Source: Sulfurovum sp. UBA1140 (GTDB lineage: Bacteria > Campylobacterota > Campylobacteria > Campylobacterales > Sulfurovaceae). From it: a stretch of DNA of 26,109 nucleotides. Positions 1 to 7,209 of this stretch are shown one piece after another. Location of the stretch: the NCBI GenBank assembly GCA_002311915.1, contig DCAF01000015.1, positions 3,119 through 29,227 on the forward strand, given 5' to 3'. The translations under genes were made by a program, and so were the position numbers. The notes under the pieces were generated by a model. It ran no database searches, was not told where the DNA came from, and saw only the letters and a program-made list of their open reading frames with translations. How positions within the stretch are numbered: the first letter of the stretch is position 1; every line of letters begins with the position of its first letter.

Positions 1-484
1 AACAAGAAGCACCATTATCTTTGCCCCCATGTCCTGCATCAATTACAATAGTATACCCATTTTTAAAACTTTTAGAAGCCGACAGTGTTGGTAAAGAGGT
101 GGTTTTTCCTGCTTTTAAAGGAAGCGTAAATAGATTCCCTCTGTAACTATGTGTCCCTACCGATTTGGCTTCTATCACCACACGTAATTTCTTAGAGCTA
201 TTTTGTGCTATTCTAAATGAATTAACGCCTCGATAGGTGTGATGTGATATACCTTTTCCATAAGGAAGCACTGCTCCATAAATATCAAAAACAAATTTGG
301 TTAGACCATTTTTTTGAGGCAGAGAAAAATAGGTTACCCGTTCAATTTCAGAATCAAAATAGAGGTGTAAGACACCACCTCTTATTTTACTCTTAGTAAA
401 GTAGTTGTTTGCAAAAAGTGTGTTAGAAAAAAATAGTATTAAAAATATTAATAGTGATTTTTTATTCAGAATTCTCTTCTCCAT
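1..484 (-). CDS. amiA: N-acetylmuramoyl-L-alanine amidase (partial, 3' end outside window)
   Basis: A periplasmic zinc amidase that cleaves the MurNAc-L-Ala bond of peptidoglycan, mainly during daughter-cell separation. The ORF opens at ATG 484-482, 23 nt inside the upstream NMO-family gene, and stays open to base 1, giving about 161 codons. Residues 1-25 form a signal peptide (basic MEKR start, then a Leu/Ile/Phe-rich core ending near LFANN). A beta-rich N-terminal region like the AMIN domain follows. At the window edge the catalytic Amidase_3 domain begins with VIDAGHGGKDNGAS, whose His is the first zinc ligand of the family. The remaining zinc ligands and the catalytic Glu lie outside the window. 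The same gene order is known in Campylobacter. The start could lie slightly further in, but no other ATG is nearby. Confidence 0.9.
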   Translation of the reverse strand, partial: MEKRILNKKSLLIFLILFFSNTLFANNYFTKSKIRGGVLHLYFDSEIERVTYFSLPQKNGLTKFVFDIYGAVLPYGKGISHHTYRGVNSFRIAQNSSKKLRVVIEAKSVGTHSYRGNLFTLPLKAGKTTSLPTLSASKSFKNGYTIVIDAGHGGKDNGASC

Positions 485-1565
485 TCATTAGCTTCTCCAT
501 AAGCTCTTTAACCGTTATAATCTCATTAAGACGATAACCATTTGCCCCCGTAAAGAAGAGTCCACTCTCTTCAAGTCCATCATAAGCATCACTTAATCTA
601 TCAGCAATACAATAACCAACCACTTTAGCCTCAACTCCACGATTACAAGGTGCAACACAATTTGAGATACACGCCACCTTAGGAGCCTTTCCCTCTTCAA
701 TTGTTTTTTGAAGATTGGTCTCTACCCCTCGTGCAGGGTAACCAACAGGTGATTTAAAAAGTTTAATGTTCTCTTTTTTCGATTCAAGAATTATTTTTTT
801 AAATGTATCATGTGCATCACACTCAATAGTACCGATAAATCGTGTACCCATCTGAACAGCCACCGCACCTAAATCCAACATCTTTTGAATATCATTATGA
901 TCCCAAATACCACCCGCAGCAATTACAGGTATATTTCCCCAATTTTTTGCCTCTTCTATAACAGGAGGTAAAATAACTTCAAGTTGATTTTCGGGCTTAA
1001 AGCACTCATCATACTTAAACCCTTGATGTCCACCACTCAGAGGTCCCTCTACAACGACGGCATCGGGGAGTCGTTTGTGTGTTTTTTTCCATCGTCTACA
1101 TAAAATTCTAAGGGCTTTTGCCGTTGATACAATGGGAACGAGTGCCACATCAGGATACTCTTTTGTTGCTTCTGGCATGGTCAAAGGCAAACCTGCCCCT
1201 GTGATAATCATATCAGCCCCTGCTTTACAAGCATCTTTGACTATCTGATCATAACCACTAGACGCATAAAGAACATTGGCAGCCAATGGTCTGTCACCAC
1301 ATATTTTTCTAGCATTTTTAAAGATTTCAACCAAAGCATCAGCACAATAAAAATTGTCTTCATTTAAGGGTCTATTTTTAACCACTTTATGAGGAAACTC
1401 TCGCTTATTATACACCCCTGTACCTACCGAAGAGACAACACCCAATCCACCCTCTAAACTTACATTTCCTGCTAGTTGATCCCATGAGACACCAACTCCC
1501 ATGCCCCCTTGAATAATCGGTTTTTCAATGGTATGTTTTCCAATTTTAAAAGATTTAAATGACAC
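462..1565 (-). CDS. Nitronate monooxygenase / 2-nitropropane dioxygenase family FMN enzyme
   Basis: A 367-aa TIM-barrel flavoprotein of the NMO/FabK superfamily. IIQGGMG (17-23) is the FMN-binding first strand, GGHQG (178-182) carries the family's catalytic His, and AAGGI (216-220) and MGTRFIGT (239-246) bind the FMN phosphate. The start is GTG at 1565, overlapping the tyrS stop by one base (TAGTG), so translation is probably coupled. The substrate cannot be read from sequence: oxidation of nitronates, enoyl-ACP reduction (FabK-like) or another flavin reaction are all possible. A Cys cluster near the C-terminus (C299, C303, C307, C318) is not expected in classical NMOs. It sits in a run of housekeeping genes and is likely co-transcribed from the pyrH promoter. 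Confidence 0.88.
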   Translation of the reverse strand: MSFKSFKIGKHTIEKPIIQGGMGVGVSWDQLAGNVSLEGGLGVVSSVGTGVYNKREFPHKVVKNRPLNEDNFYCADALVEIFKNARKICGDRPLAANVLYASSGYDQIVKDACKAGADMIITGAGLPLTMPEATKEYPDVALVPIVSTAKALRILCRRWKKTHKRLPDAVVVEGPLSGGHQGFKYDECFKPENQLEVILPPVIEEAKNWGNIPVIAAGGIWDHNDIQKMLDLGAVAVQMGTRFIGTIECDAHDTFKKIILESKKENIKLFKSPVGYPARGVETNLQKTIEEGKAPKVACISNCVAPCNRGVEAKVVGYCIADRLSDAYDGLEESGLFFTGANGYRLNEIITVKELMEKLMNGEENSE

Positions 1566-2779
1566 TATTTTACCTTTACTTTTGCAAATTTTCGTTTACC
1601 TACTTGTAAGATATACTCTCCAGAGCTTAGATTCATCTTCTCATCAAAAATTTTCTCTTGATCGATACGAACAGCCCCCTGCTTTATATCACGTCTGGCT
1701 TGTGAAGTAGAAGGCTCAAGCCCTACCTCAACCAGTGCTTTACAAATCCAAATATCTACATCAACGTTAAACTCTGCTATATCAGTAGGAAGTTTATTTG
1801 ATTTAAAAATATTATTAAACTCACTCTTTGCTAGTTTAGCAGACTCTTCATTATAAAATCGTGTGGTTATCTCTAAAGCCAAATTTTCTTTGGCAATCTT
1901 TGGATGCAGTGTGCCATTTACTACCTCTTCACGCATTTGAGCAATACGTTCAAGCGATTTAGCACTCAATAGCTCATAATATCTCCACATCAACTCATCA
2001 GAAACAGAAAGAATCTTGGCATAAATATCTTTGGGTGCTTCGGTAATTCCAATATAATTATTCAAAGATTTACTCATCTTCTGTACCCCGTCTAACCCCT
2101 CTAAAATAGGCATCATCAAGACAGCTTGTTCTTTACCAACACGATAAGCTCGTTGTAGATGTCGCCCCATCAACAGGTTAAACTTTTGGTCGGTTCCTCC
2201 TATCTCAATATCACTTTTTAGTTCAACCGAATCATACCCTTGAAGCAGTGGATAGATAAACTCTGAAATAGAGATACTCTGCCCACCTTTATAGCGTTTT
2301 TCAAAATCATCACGCTCCAACATTCGTGCCACGTTAAAAGTGGTGGTCAACGCCACCATACCACTAGCCCCCAAAGCCTCAAGCCAATCTGCATTAAAAA
2401 CAACTTTAGTTTTTGATTCATCAATCACATTAAATACTTGGTCTTGATAGGTCTGTGCATTTGCCATAATGGTCTCTCTATCCAACACTTTTCGAGTCTC
2501 ACTCTTACCCGTTGGATCTCCAATGGTTGCAGTAAAATCGCCAATCAACAGTTGAATCCGTCCACCATGATTTTGAAATGCTTTTAGTTTTTGAAGCAGC
2601 ACTGTATGTCCTAAATGCAAATCAGCACCTGTCGGATCAAATCCAGCTTTTACCGTGTAAGTAGTACCATCTTCATAAAACTCGGTTACAAGCTTCTCAA
2701 TACGCTCCATATCAATAACCTCGGCTGTTCCTCTGCATATCTCTTTTAATGCACTCTCTATTAACTCTTTTTTAGACAT
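1565..2779 (-). CDS. tyrS: Tyrosyl-tRNA synthetase
   Basis: Charges tRNA-Tyr with tyrosine in the cytoplasm. This is a class I synthetase of 404 aa, the usual bacterial size. The HIGH signature appears as HLGH (55-58) after the GFDPTGADL stretch. GGTDQKFNLL (194-203) belongs to the tyrosine/ATP site and KMSKS is at 234-238. The C-terminal part from about 340 is an S4-type RNA-binding domain (ARRDIKQGAVRI). The lysine-rich HLGH/KMSKS type matches the TyrRZ-like branch common in Campylobacterota. It lies 12 nt downstream of the RelA/SpoT gene and overlaps the next gene by one base, which places it inside the pyrH operon. No T-box or leader structure is seen. Confidence 0.97.
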   Translation of the reverse strand: MSKKELIESALKEICRGTAEVIDMERIEKLVTEFYEDGTTYTVKAGFDPTGADLHLGHTVLLQKLKAFQNHGGRIQLLIGDFTATIGDPTGKSETRKVLDRETIMANAQTYQDQVFNVIDESKTKVVFNADWLEALGASGMVALTTTFNVARMLERDDFEKRYKGGQSISISEFIYPLLQGYDSVELKSDIEIGGTDQKFNLLMGRHLQRAYRVGKEQAVLMMPILEGLDGVQKMSKSLNNYIGITEAPKDIYAKILSVSDELMWRYYELLSAKSLERIAQMREEVVNGTLHPKIAKENLALEITTRFYNEESAKLAKSEFNNIFKSNKLPTDIAEFNVDVDIWICKALVEVGLEPSTSQARRDIKQGAVRIDQEKIFDEKMNLSSGEYILQVGKRKFAKVKVK

Positions 2780-2791
2780 ATTTCCCTCTAT

Positions 2792-4933
2792 TTATTTATT
2801 ATTATAGGCATCATTTAGACTAATCATATCAACCAATTTAAACTTTTTACTCAATTTGTCTTTTAATTTTTTACTATTTTGCTCTTTGCTCTCAACCTCT
2901 ATCTTACAAAACTCTGCCGTTTCAGAACTCCGAATACCAAGCGCTATGCTTAAAACATTCAAGTCTAATACTGCCAACTTATGCAAAAGTTCTGCAAGTA
3001 TTCCCTTACGGTTTTGAAGACTAATAATCAGTTGATAACGAGAAGATTTATTATTCACCCACGTAACAAATATCATGGGGGTATTCTCTTCCATCAACAT
3101 ATAGGCTTGTTGGCACAGTTTATGATGAATAATCACTTTTCCATGTTGATAAAAAGCGATAATCTGATCACCAATTTTAGGATGACAACAGTAATCAAAC
3201 TCGATACTCTCAATCTCTTTGTTGCTGATAAATTTAAAATGCTCTTGTGTAAACTCTTTCGGATAGACAAAATCATCGCTCAACTGGGCATAACTGCTCA
3301 TAAAACGATCTAAAACATCTTTATAAATTTGGCGATTACTGGTTAATTTAAACGCATTGTCTTGCTGTTCAGATATATTAAAGAGCGACTCTATCTCATC
3401 TGCAGGAATATTCAACAACAGAGAAAAAATATTAATAGAAGAGAGCTTATCACACGCTTTAATTCGCTGCTTACACGCACTCTTAATCCCCTCTTTGGCT
3501 TTGGAGGTTCTGACGGTATCAAGCCATGAGCAGTGAACATTGGCATCATCATCGGTAATAATACGTACAATATCCCCATTTTTCAGCGTGGTCAAAAGCG
3601 AAGATTTCTCTTTATTAACCAATGCCCTTACTGCGGTATTACCTATATGAGAATGCACTCCATAGGCAAAATCTAACGCAACCGAATCTCTAGGTAACGT
3701 ATAGTGATCACCAGCAGGAGAGAAGACCGATATATCATCTGAAAACAGGTCACCTTTTGCCAAGGCGTAGAACTCTTCAACATTATCATTTTGATACTGT
3801 AAACTCTCTAGCCACTCTAAATTTACAGTTTTTTTATCACGTCCACCCTCTTTATATTGCCAATGAGCTGCAATTCCAAATTCGGCTACTTCATGCATTT
3901 CAAAGGTACGAATTTGTGCCTCAACAATGCCATCGTCATCAAAAAGTGTGGTATGAATGGTACTGTAACCGTTCTCTTTTGGCAAGGTGATATAATCTTT
4001 AAAGCGTGAGATAATGGGCTTAAAATTAATATGCAGAAGTCCCAATACTCGGTAACAATCAATATCCTCTTTAATTAGAATACGAATGGCTATTAGGTCA
4101 AGTATCTCATCAATCCCTATCCCTTTTCTTTGCATCTTTTGGTACATCGAGTAGTAGTGTTTCACCCGTCCAAAAACTTCAAACTCATCAGATTTAAAAC
4201 CATTTAACATCATTAACTCTTCTATCTTTTGAACAAAAGTATTGAGTTTTAACTGTAAATTCTGACTATTTCCTACAATATACGTATCAATATCACCGTA
4301 AGCATGAGGGTAAATATAGTAAAAACTTAAATCTTCTAAACGGTTTTTTAGCTGTGAAATACCCAAACGATGGGCAATGGGTGCATAGACAACCATGGTC
4401 TCTTTAGAGATACGCAGTTGCTTCTCGGGGGAGAGGGCATCAAGTGTTGTCATATTGTGCAGTCTGTCACACAGTTTTACCACCAGTATACGCACATCTT
4501 TAATAGAAGAGAGCAACATCTTTCTGAATGTTAACGCCGAAGAGATAAGCCTCTGATTGGAACTTGATGGGATAAGCTCCTCATCACGAATATCTTCAAT
4601 TTTGGTTACCCCTTCAACCAAAAAAGCAACATCTTCGCCAAACAGTTCAGACAACTCTTGAATCGTATAGTTGGTATCTTCAACCACATCATGCATTAAA
4701 GCAGCCGCCACCATGGCATCATCAGCTGAAATCAGAGCAGTTATAGATGCCACAATAATTGGGTGAATAACATAGGGTTCACCACTTCTACGGGTCTGTC
4801 CCTCATGGGCTTTTTTAGATAAGTGCAGTGCATCTCGTATAATTTTTGAGTTAAAATCAGTGTATGAGTAGAGAAGAACTTCAGCCTCCTCTATGGTGGA
4901 AATGTTATCTGCTTTGCTGAGTAAAGCTTCCAA
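2792..4933 (-). CDS. spoT: Bifunctional (p)ppGpp synthetase/hydrolase (RelA/SpoT homologue)
   Basis: Makes and degrades the alarmone (p)ppGpp for the stringent response. Domains in order: an HD hydrolase with His57 and the HDVVEDT metal site (81-87); a synthetase domain with YYSMYQKMQ (250-258) and RFKD (300-303) before YITLPKENGYSTIHT; a TGS domain (about 410-470); a Zn-finger-like region with CCHP (582-585) and a downstream HHKLC; and a C-terminal ACT domain (about 640-710). RFKD is the RXKD signature of bifunctional Rel enzymes, as opposed to the EXDD form of synthetase-only RelA, and the HD site is intact, so both activities are expected. The start is TTG at 4933, with no good Shine-Dalgarno and no early ATG. 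It starts 5 nt after the rpoZ stop. Confidence 0.97.
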   Translation of the reverse strand: MEALLSKADNISTIEEAEVLLYSYTDFNSKIIRDALHLSKKAHEGQTRRSGEPYVIHPIIVASITALISADDAMVAAALMHDVVEDTNYTIQELSELFGEDVAFLVEGVTKIEDIRDEELIPSSSNQRLISSALTFRKMLLSSIKDVRILVVKLCDRLHNMTTLDALSPEKQLRISKETMVVYAPIAHRLGISQLKNRLEDLSFYYIYPHAYGDIDTYIVGNSQNLQLKLNTFVQKIEELMMLNGFKSDEFEVFGRVKHYYSMYQKMQRKGIGIDEILDLIAIRILIKEDIDCYRVLGLLHINFKPIISRFKDYITLPKENGYSTIHTTLFDDDGIVEAQIRTFEMHEVAEFGIAAHWQYKEGGRDKKTVNLEWLESLQYQNDNVEEFYALAKGDLFSDDISVFSPAGDHYTLPRDSVALDFAYGVHSHIGNTAVRALVNKEKSSLLTTLKNGDIVRIITDDDANVHCSWLDTVRTSKAKEGIKSACKQRIKACDKLSSINIFSLLLNIPADEIESLFNISEQQDNAFKLTSNRQIYKDVLDRFMSSYAQLSDDFVYPKEFTQEHFKFISNKEIESIEFDYCCHPKIGDQIIAFYQHGKVIIHHKLCQQAYMLMEENTPMIFVTWVNNKSSRYQLIISLQNRKGILAELLHKLAVLDLNVLSIALGIRSSETAEFCKIEVESKEQNSKKLKDKLSKKFKLVDMISLNDAYNNK

Positions 4934-4938
4934 GGGTG

Positions 4939-5145
4939 CTAACTTTCAGTTGAAATAATAATTTTACCTTCTGCAATCTCTACGAGTGCTATATCAGTAA
5001 ATTTATCAACTTTTGGATCCATATCGACCAATGGTGTTGCTCCATGTGCAATCTCTTCGGCTCTTTTACCCACAGCAACAGCGAGTAAATATCTATCAAA
5101 ATCAAGTCTCTCTAATGCTCGTGCTGTTAATTTTTCTATTTTCAT
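4939..5145 (-). CDS. rpoZ: RNA polymerase omega subunit
   Basis: A 68-aa protein with the omega signature: N-terminal RALERLDFDRYLLAVAVGKR followed by AEEIAHGA. Omega binds the beta' subunit, helps core assembly and, in some bacteria, forms part of a (p)ppGpp binding site. Its place directly before the RelA/SpoT gene is a widely conserved linkage that fits this role. The length is normal for Campylobacterota. It begins 19 nt after the pyrH stop and is followed after 5 nt by spoT, so the three are probably one transcript. Confidence 0.95.
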   Translation of the reverse strand: MKIEKLTARALERLDFDRYLLAVAVGKRAEEIAHGATPLVDMDPKVDKFTDIALVEIAEGKIIISTES

Positions 5146-5164
5146 TCTTTATCTATCCTTTATT

Positions 5165-5875
5165 TTATTCTACTATTGAGCATAATGTTCGGTCACCATT
5201 AATAATCTTTAAAAGATTACCTTTTTCAAACATATTACAAACAATAATTGGTAATTTATTCTCTTTTGCCAAAGCAATAGAGGTGTTGTCCATCACTTTT
5301 ATATCGTCACCCAATGCTTCGTCATAACTTAGTGTATCTAACTTAATGGCATCATCAAATTTGTTGGGGTCTTTATTGTAAACACCATCCACTTTCGTAG
5401 CTTTAATAATGACTTCTGCACAAATTTCAGAAGCACGTAGCGTTGCTGCTGTATCTGTGGTAAAGTATGGATTTCCTGTACCCCCAGCAAACACAACCAC
5501 TCGACCTTTTTCTAAATGTCGTTTAGCACGACGAACAATAAAAGGTTCTCCTATCTCTTGCATATCAATAGCCGAAACAAGTCTGGCATCCAATCCATTA
5601 TGTTCAAATGCCTCTTGAAGGGCTATACCATTAATAGCCGTTGCCAACATCCCCATATAATCACCACTGGTTCGTTTAATCACGCCATCCGCCGCTGCCG
5701 TTACTCCACGAATAATATTTCCACCACCAATAACCACGGCCACTTCAATATTGTTATCAATCAGTGATTTAATCTCTCCAGAGATATAATGAAGGATTTG
5801 AGTGTCGATACCATAACCATTTTCACCCGCCAACGCTTCTCCAGAAAATTTTACCAATACCCGTTTTTGTACCAT
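5165..5875 (-). CDS. pyrH: UMP kinase
   Basis: A hexameric cytoplasmic UMP kinase that makes UDP from UMP and ATP, with feedback control by UTP and GTP in most bacteria. At 236 aa it is full length. Amino-acid-kinase motifs are intact: VLVKFSGEALAG (6-17), VVIGGGNIIRG (47-57), GTGNPYFTTDTAA and, near the C-terminus, KVMDNTSIALAK. The ATG at 5875 has AAGGG about 9 nt upstream and a plausible -10 (5906-5901) a further 14 nt away, so pyrH is taken as the first gene of the operon that includes rpoZ, spoT, tyrS and the NMO gene. The upstream DNA is decayed and not part of this operon. Confidence 0.97.
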   Translation of the reverse strand: MVQKRVLVKFSGEALAGENGYGIDTQILHYISGEIKSLIDNNIEVAVVIGGGNIIRGVTAAADGVIKRTSGDYMGMLATAINGIALQEAFEHNGLDARLVSAIDMQEIGEPFIVRRAKRHLEKGRVVVFAGGTGNPYFTTDTAATLRASEICAEVIIKATKVDGVYNKDPNKFDDAIKLDTLSYDEALGDDIKVMDNTSIALAKENKLPIIVCNMFEKGNLLKIINGDRTLCSIVE

Positions 5876-5900
5876 TATAGAACCCTTGTTTTAAGAAGAG

Positions 5901-5906
5901 ATTTTA
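5901..5906 (-). promoter_or_regulatory. Candidate -10 box for the pyrH-rpoZ-spoT-tyrS operon
   Basis: On the minus strand TAAAAT occurs in the context GGGTAAAATC, about 26 nt before the pyrH ATG, at a spacing that suits a sigma70 promoter. No convincing -35 is visible, which is normal for Campylobacterota promoters. It lies at the 3' border of the decayed DUF1461-like fragment. Confidence 0.45.
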
Positions 5907-6155
5907 CCCTAAAGTGCTTAAATTTGGTTGACTTTTGTTCATAGCTAATCGACTAAAGATTAAGAGTGAACTGTTTAAAAATAAAACCATTAAAAAAAAC
6001 TGCTTAAAATATAAGAGTGGAAACCAAACTATTAAAATAGAATCTTCAGGAAATATCCAACTGCTTTTAGGAAACATAAGTTGATGCAACCATTTAAAGT
6101 TTTCTAAAAAATCAAAAGCCATAAACATCAACAAAGCATTAAAAACAAGACTCCA
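5904..6155 (-). pseudogene. C-terminal remnant of a DUF1461-like integral membrane protein
   Basis: An 83-codon open stretch between stops with no credible start; only internal TTG/ATG codons are present. The product holds a WLHQLMFPKSSWIFPEDSIL stretch. It resembles the conserved FHxLFFPxxxWxFPxDSxLIxLFP segment of the DUF1461/TIGR01906 membrane protein family as I remember it. A hydrophobic helix (LLYFKQFFLMVLFLNSSLLI) and a short polar tail follow. Only the last third of such a protein is present. It starts abruptly at the 3' end of the cytochrome-like fragment in another frame, which suggests a deletion junction near 6150. A short expressed membrane peptide cannot be excluded. The family assignment is from memory of a motif. 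Confidence 0.5.
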
Positions 6156-6545
6156 TTAATTCTACTAATCTCATCTGAAACCTCGACACTATAATAGGTT
6201 GCACCATAGTCACCATCTCTATCTAAATCACGACTTGAACTATTGGGGTGTGTTGCATCTTCAGGTAGAGTTAAATCATCATTTAAAATAAGACTCCAAA
6301 GAAAAGGTGCTGGGTGATATTGGTCATCCATTCCCATCGGATTAATATCACTATAATTATAGGGTAAAAATGTTCCATCAGGCATTTTATGAACCCCCAA
6401 AACAAAATTTCTATAAGTAGAATTCAAAGAGCTAACACCTGTCTTGTTAGAGAGGTTTAGCTTATCTTTTGCATTATGACAACTGACACATGAACCCCCA
6501 CCATCTGATAAAAATCAAAATTGTAGTATGCTTTAAATATACCAT
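6128..6545 (-). pseudogene. Frameshifted fragment of a c-type cytochrome domain protein
   Basis: A purine-rich Shine-Dalgarno (AAGGGGGAGA, 6560-6551) precedes ATG 6545-6543. That frame (MVYLKHTTILIFIRWWG...) stops after 23 codons. A second frame carries SCVSCHNAKDKL, a CxxCH haem-c site, then about 110 aa including YSDINPMGMDDQYHPAPF and RDLDRDGDYGATYY. Removing one G from the GGGGG run at 6494-6498 joins the two frames. The 3' end (after ISRING, near 6155) turns into unrelated residues and stops. The sequence recalls the large periplasmic proteins with cytochrome c / hydrazine-synthase-alpha-like repeats seen in marine Campylobacterota; that assignment is weak. I call it a decayed fragment because it is truncated, frameshifted and abuts another remnant. 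Confidence 0.55.
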
Positions 6546-6567
6546 TTAACTCTCCCCCTTAATAGTA

Positions 6568-6584
6568 ATTGTGATTTTCACAAT
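6568..6584. repeat. Short inverted repeat in the 6546-6650 gap
   Basis: ATTGTGA-TTT-TCACAAT is a perfect 7-bp inverted repeat with a 3-nt loop. It lies between the stop of the Asp-rich gene (6651) and the Shine-Dalgarno of the decayed cytochrome fragment. It lacks the spacing of a CRP site (TGTGA-N6-TCACA) and is not followed by a T run on either strand. The rest of the gap is AT-rich with no recognisable content. It may be a weak terminator stem or a binding site. Confidence 0.3.
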
Positions 6585-6650
6585 AACATTTACTCTATTA
6601 AGTCAAGCTTTTGATATATCTTTATAAAAAGTAAACTTTACAAATACAAT

Positions 6651-7043
6651 TTAATCATCTATCACAATCCCCCCTCGACCGATCGAGATTCCATCTACTC
6701 GAATTCCTCCTGCACCAATAGAGATTTCATCATCAACTTTAATTCCATGCTTGGTGCTTACAGAGACCTCATCATCTACGTTGATACCAAATCCATCACC
6801 CATGTTCATATCCATATCATCGTCAATACTAATATTGTATCCATCACTGCCCATCTCTACATCAATATCATCTACATTAACACCTACAACCTCATTATTT
6901 ACGGTAACTACTCTATCTATAATATTCACATTGAGATTACCATTGTTATCACCTGCATACTCTCGTGCTTCCAAAGAACCCATAGAAACCAGTAATAGAG
7001 CCACAGCCAAAGTTAATCCAAAATATTTTTTTTCACTATTCAT
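6651..7043 (-). CDS. Secreted Asp-rich repeat protein of unknown function
   Basis: A 130-aa protein I do not recognise. Residues 1-26 are a clear signal peptide (NSEKKY, hydrophobic LTLAVALLLVSMG, then SLEA-R as a likely signal peptidase I site). From about 52 to the end the protein is built of degenerate repeats: Gly, alternating Ile/Val strand, Asp-Asp, a second alternating strand, then a Gly-rich turn. Examples are GVNVDDIDVEM, GFGINVDDEVSVS, GIKVDDEISIG, GIRVDGISIG and GIVIDD. Repeat length falls from about 16 to 6 residues toward the C-terminus. The protein is very acidic and has no Cys. The pattern fits a small beta-solenoid or calcium-binding surface protein, which is inference. ATG 7043 has AAAGGA about 7 nt upstream, and the gene is divergent from gyrA. 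Confidence 0.75.
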   Translation of the reverse strand: MNSEKKYFGLTLAVALLLVSMGSLEAREYAGDNNGNLNVNIIDRVVTVNNEVVGVNVDDIDVEMGSDGYNISIDDDMDMNMGDGFGINVDDEVSVSTKHGIKVDDEISIGAGGIRVDGISIGRGGIVIDD

Positions 7044-7067
7044 ATTTATATCCTTTTATTTGTATAT

Positions 7068-7073
7068 ATTATA
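7068..7073 (-). promoter_or_regulatory. Candidate -10 box for the Asp-rich protein gene
   Basis: TATAAT on the minus strand, 24 nt before the ATG at 7043 and upstream of the AAAGGA Shine-Dalgarno (about 7055-7050). It lies in the very AT-rich divergent spacer to gyrA. No -35 consensus is evident. Confidence 0.45.
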
Positions 7074-7155
7074 AGTATAAGTATAAATAAAATAGATTAT
7101 AAAGAAATGAAAATATAACATTTAATAAAAAAAAATATATTTAAGAGCTTTTGGC

Positions 7156-7161
7156 TATAAT
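7156..7161 (+). promoter_or_regulatory. Candidate -10 box for gyrA
   Basis: TATAAT on the plus strand within GGCTATAATATC, 48 nt before the gyrA ATG. It is preceded by an A/T-tract (about 7125-7142), the usual substitute for a -35 in Campylobacterota. AGGGA at 7201-7205 serves as the gyrA Shine-Dalgarno. Confidence 0.55.
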
Positions 7162-7209
7162 ATCTTCTAATTTTATATCTTACATTATTTATATAACTAA
7201 AGGGATTTT

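Noticed and set aside
6568..6584. CRP/FNR-type operator
   Set aside because: TTGTGA-TTT-TCACAA has a 3-nt spacer, not the 6 nt needed for CRP, and lacks the FNR half-sites TTGAT/ATCAA.
6751..7074. Plus-strand ORF of 107 aa opposite the Asp-rich gene
   Set aside because: It mirrors the repeat codons of the minus-strand gene, which has a signal peptide, Shine-Dalgarno and promoter; the plus ORF has low-complexity Ser/Ile sequence and no ribosome site.
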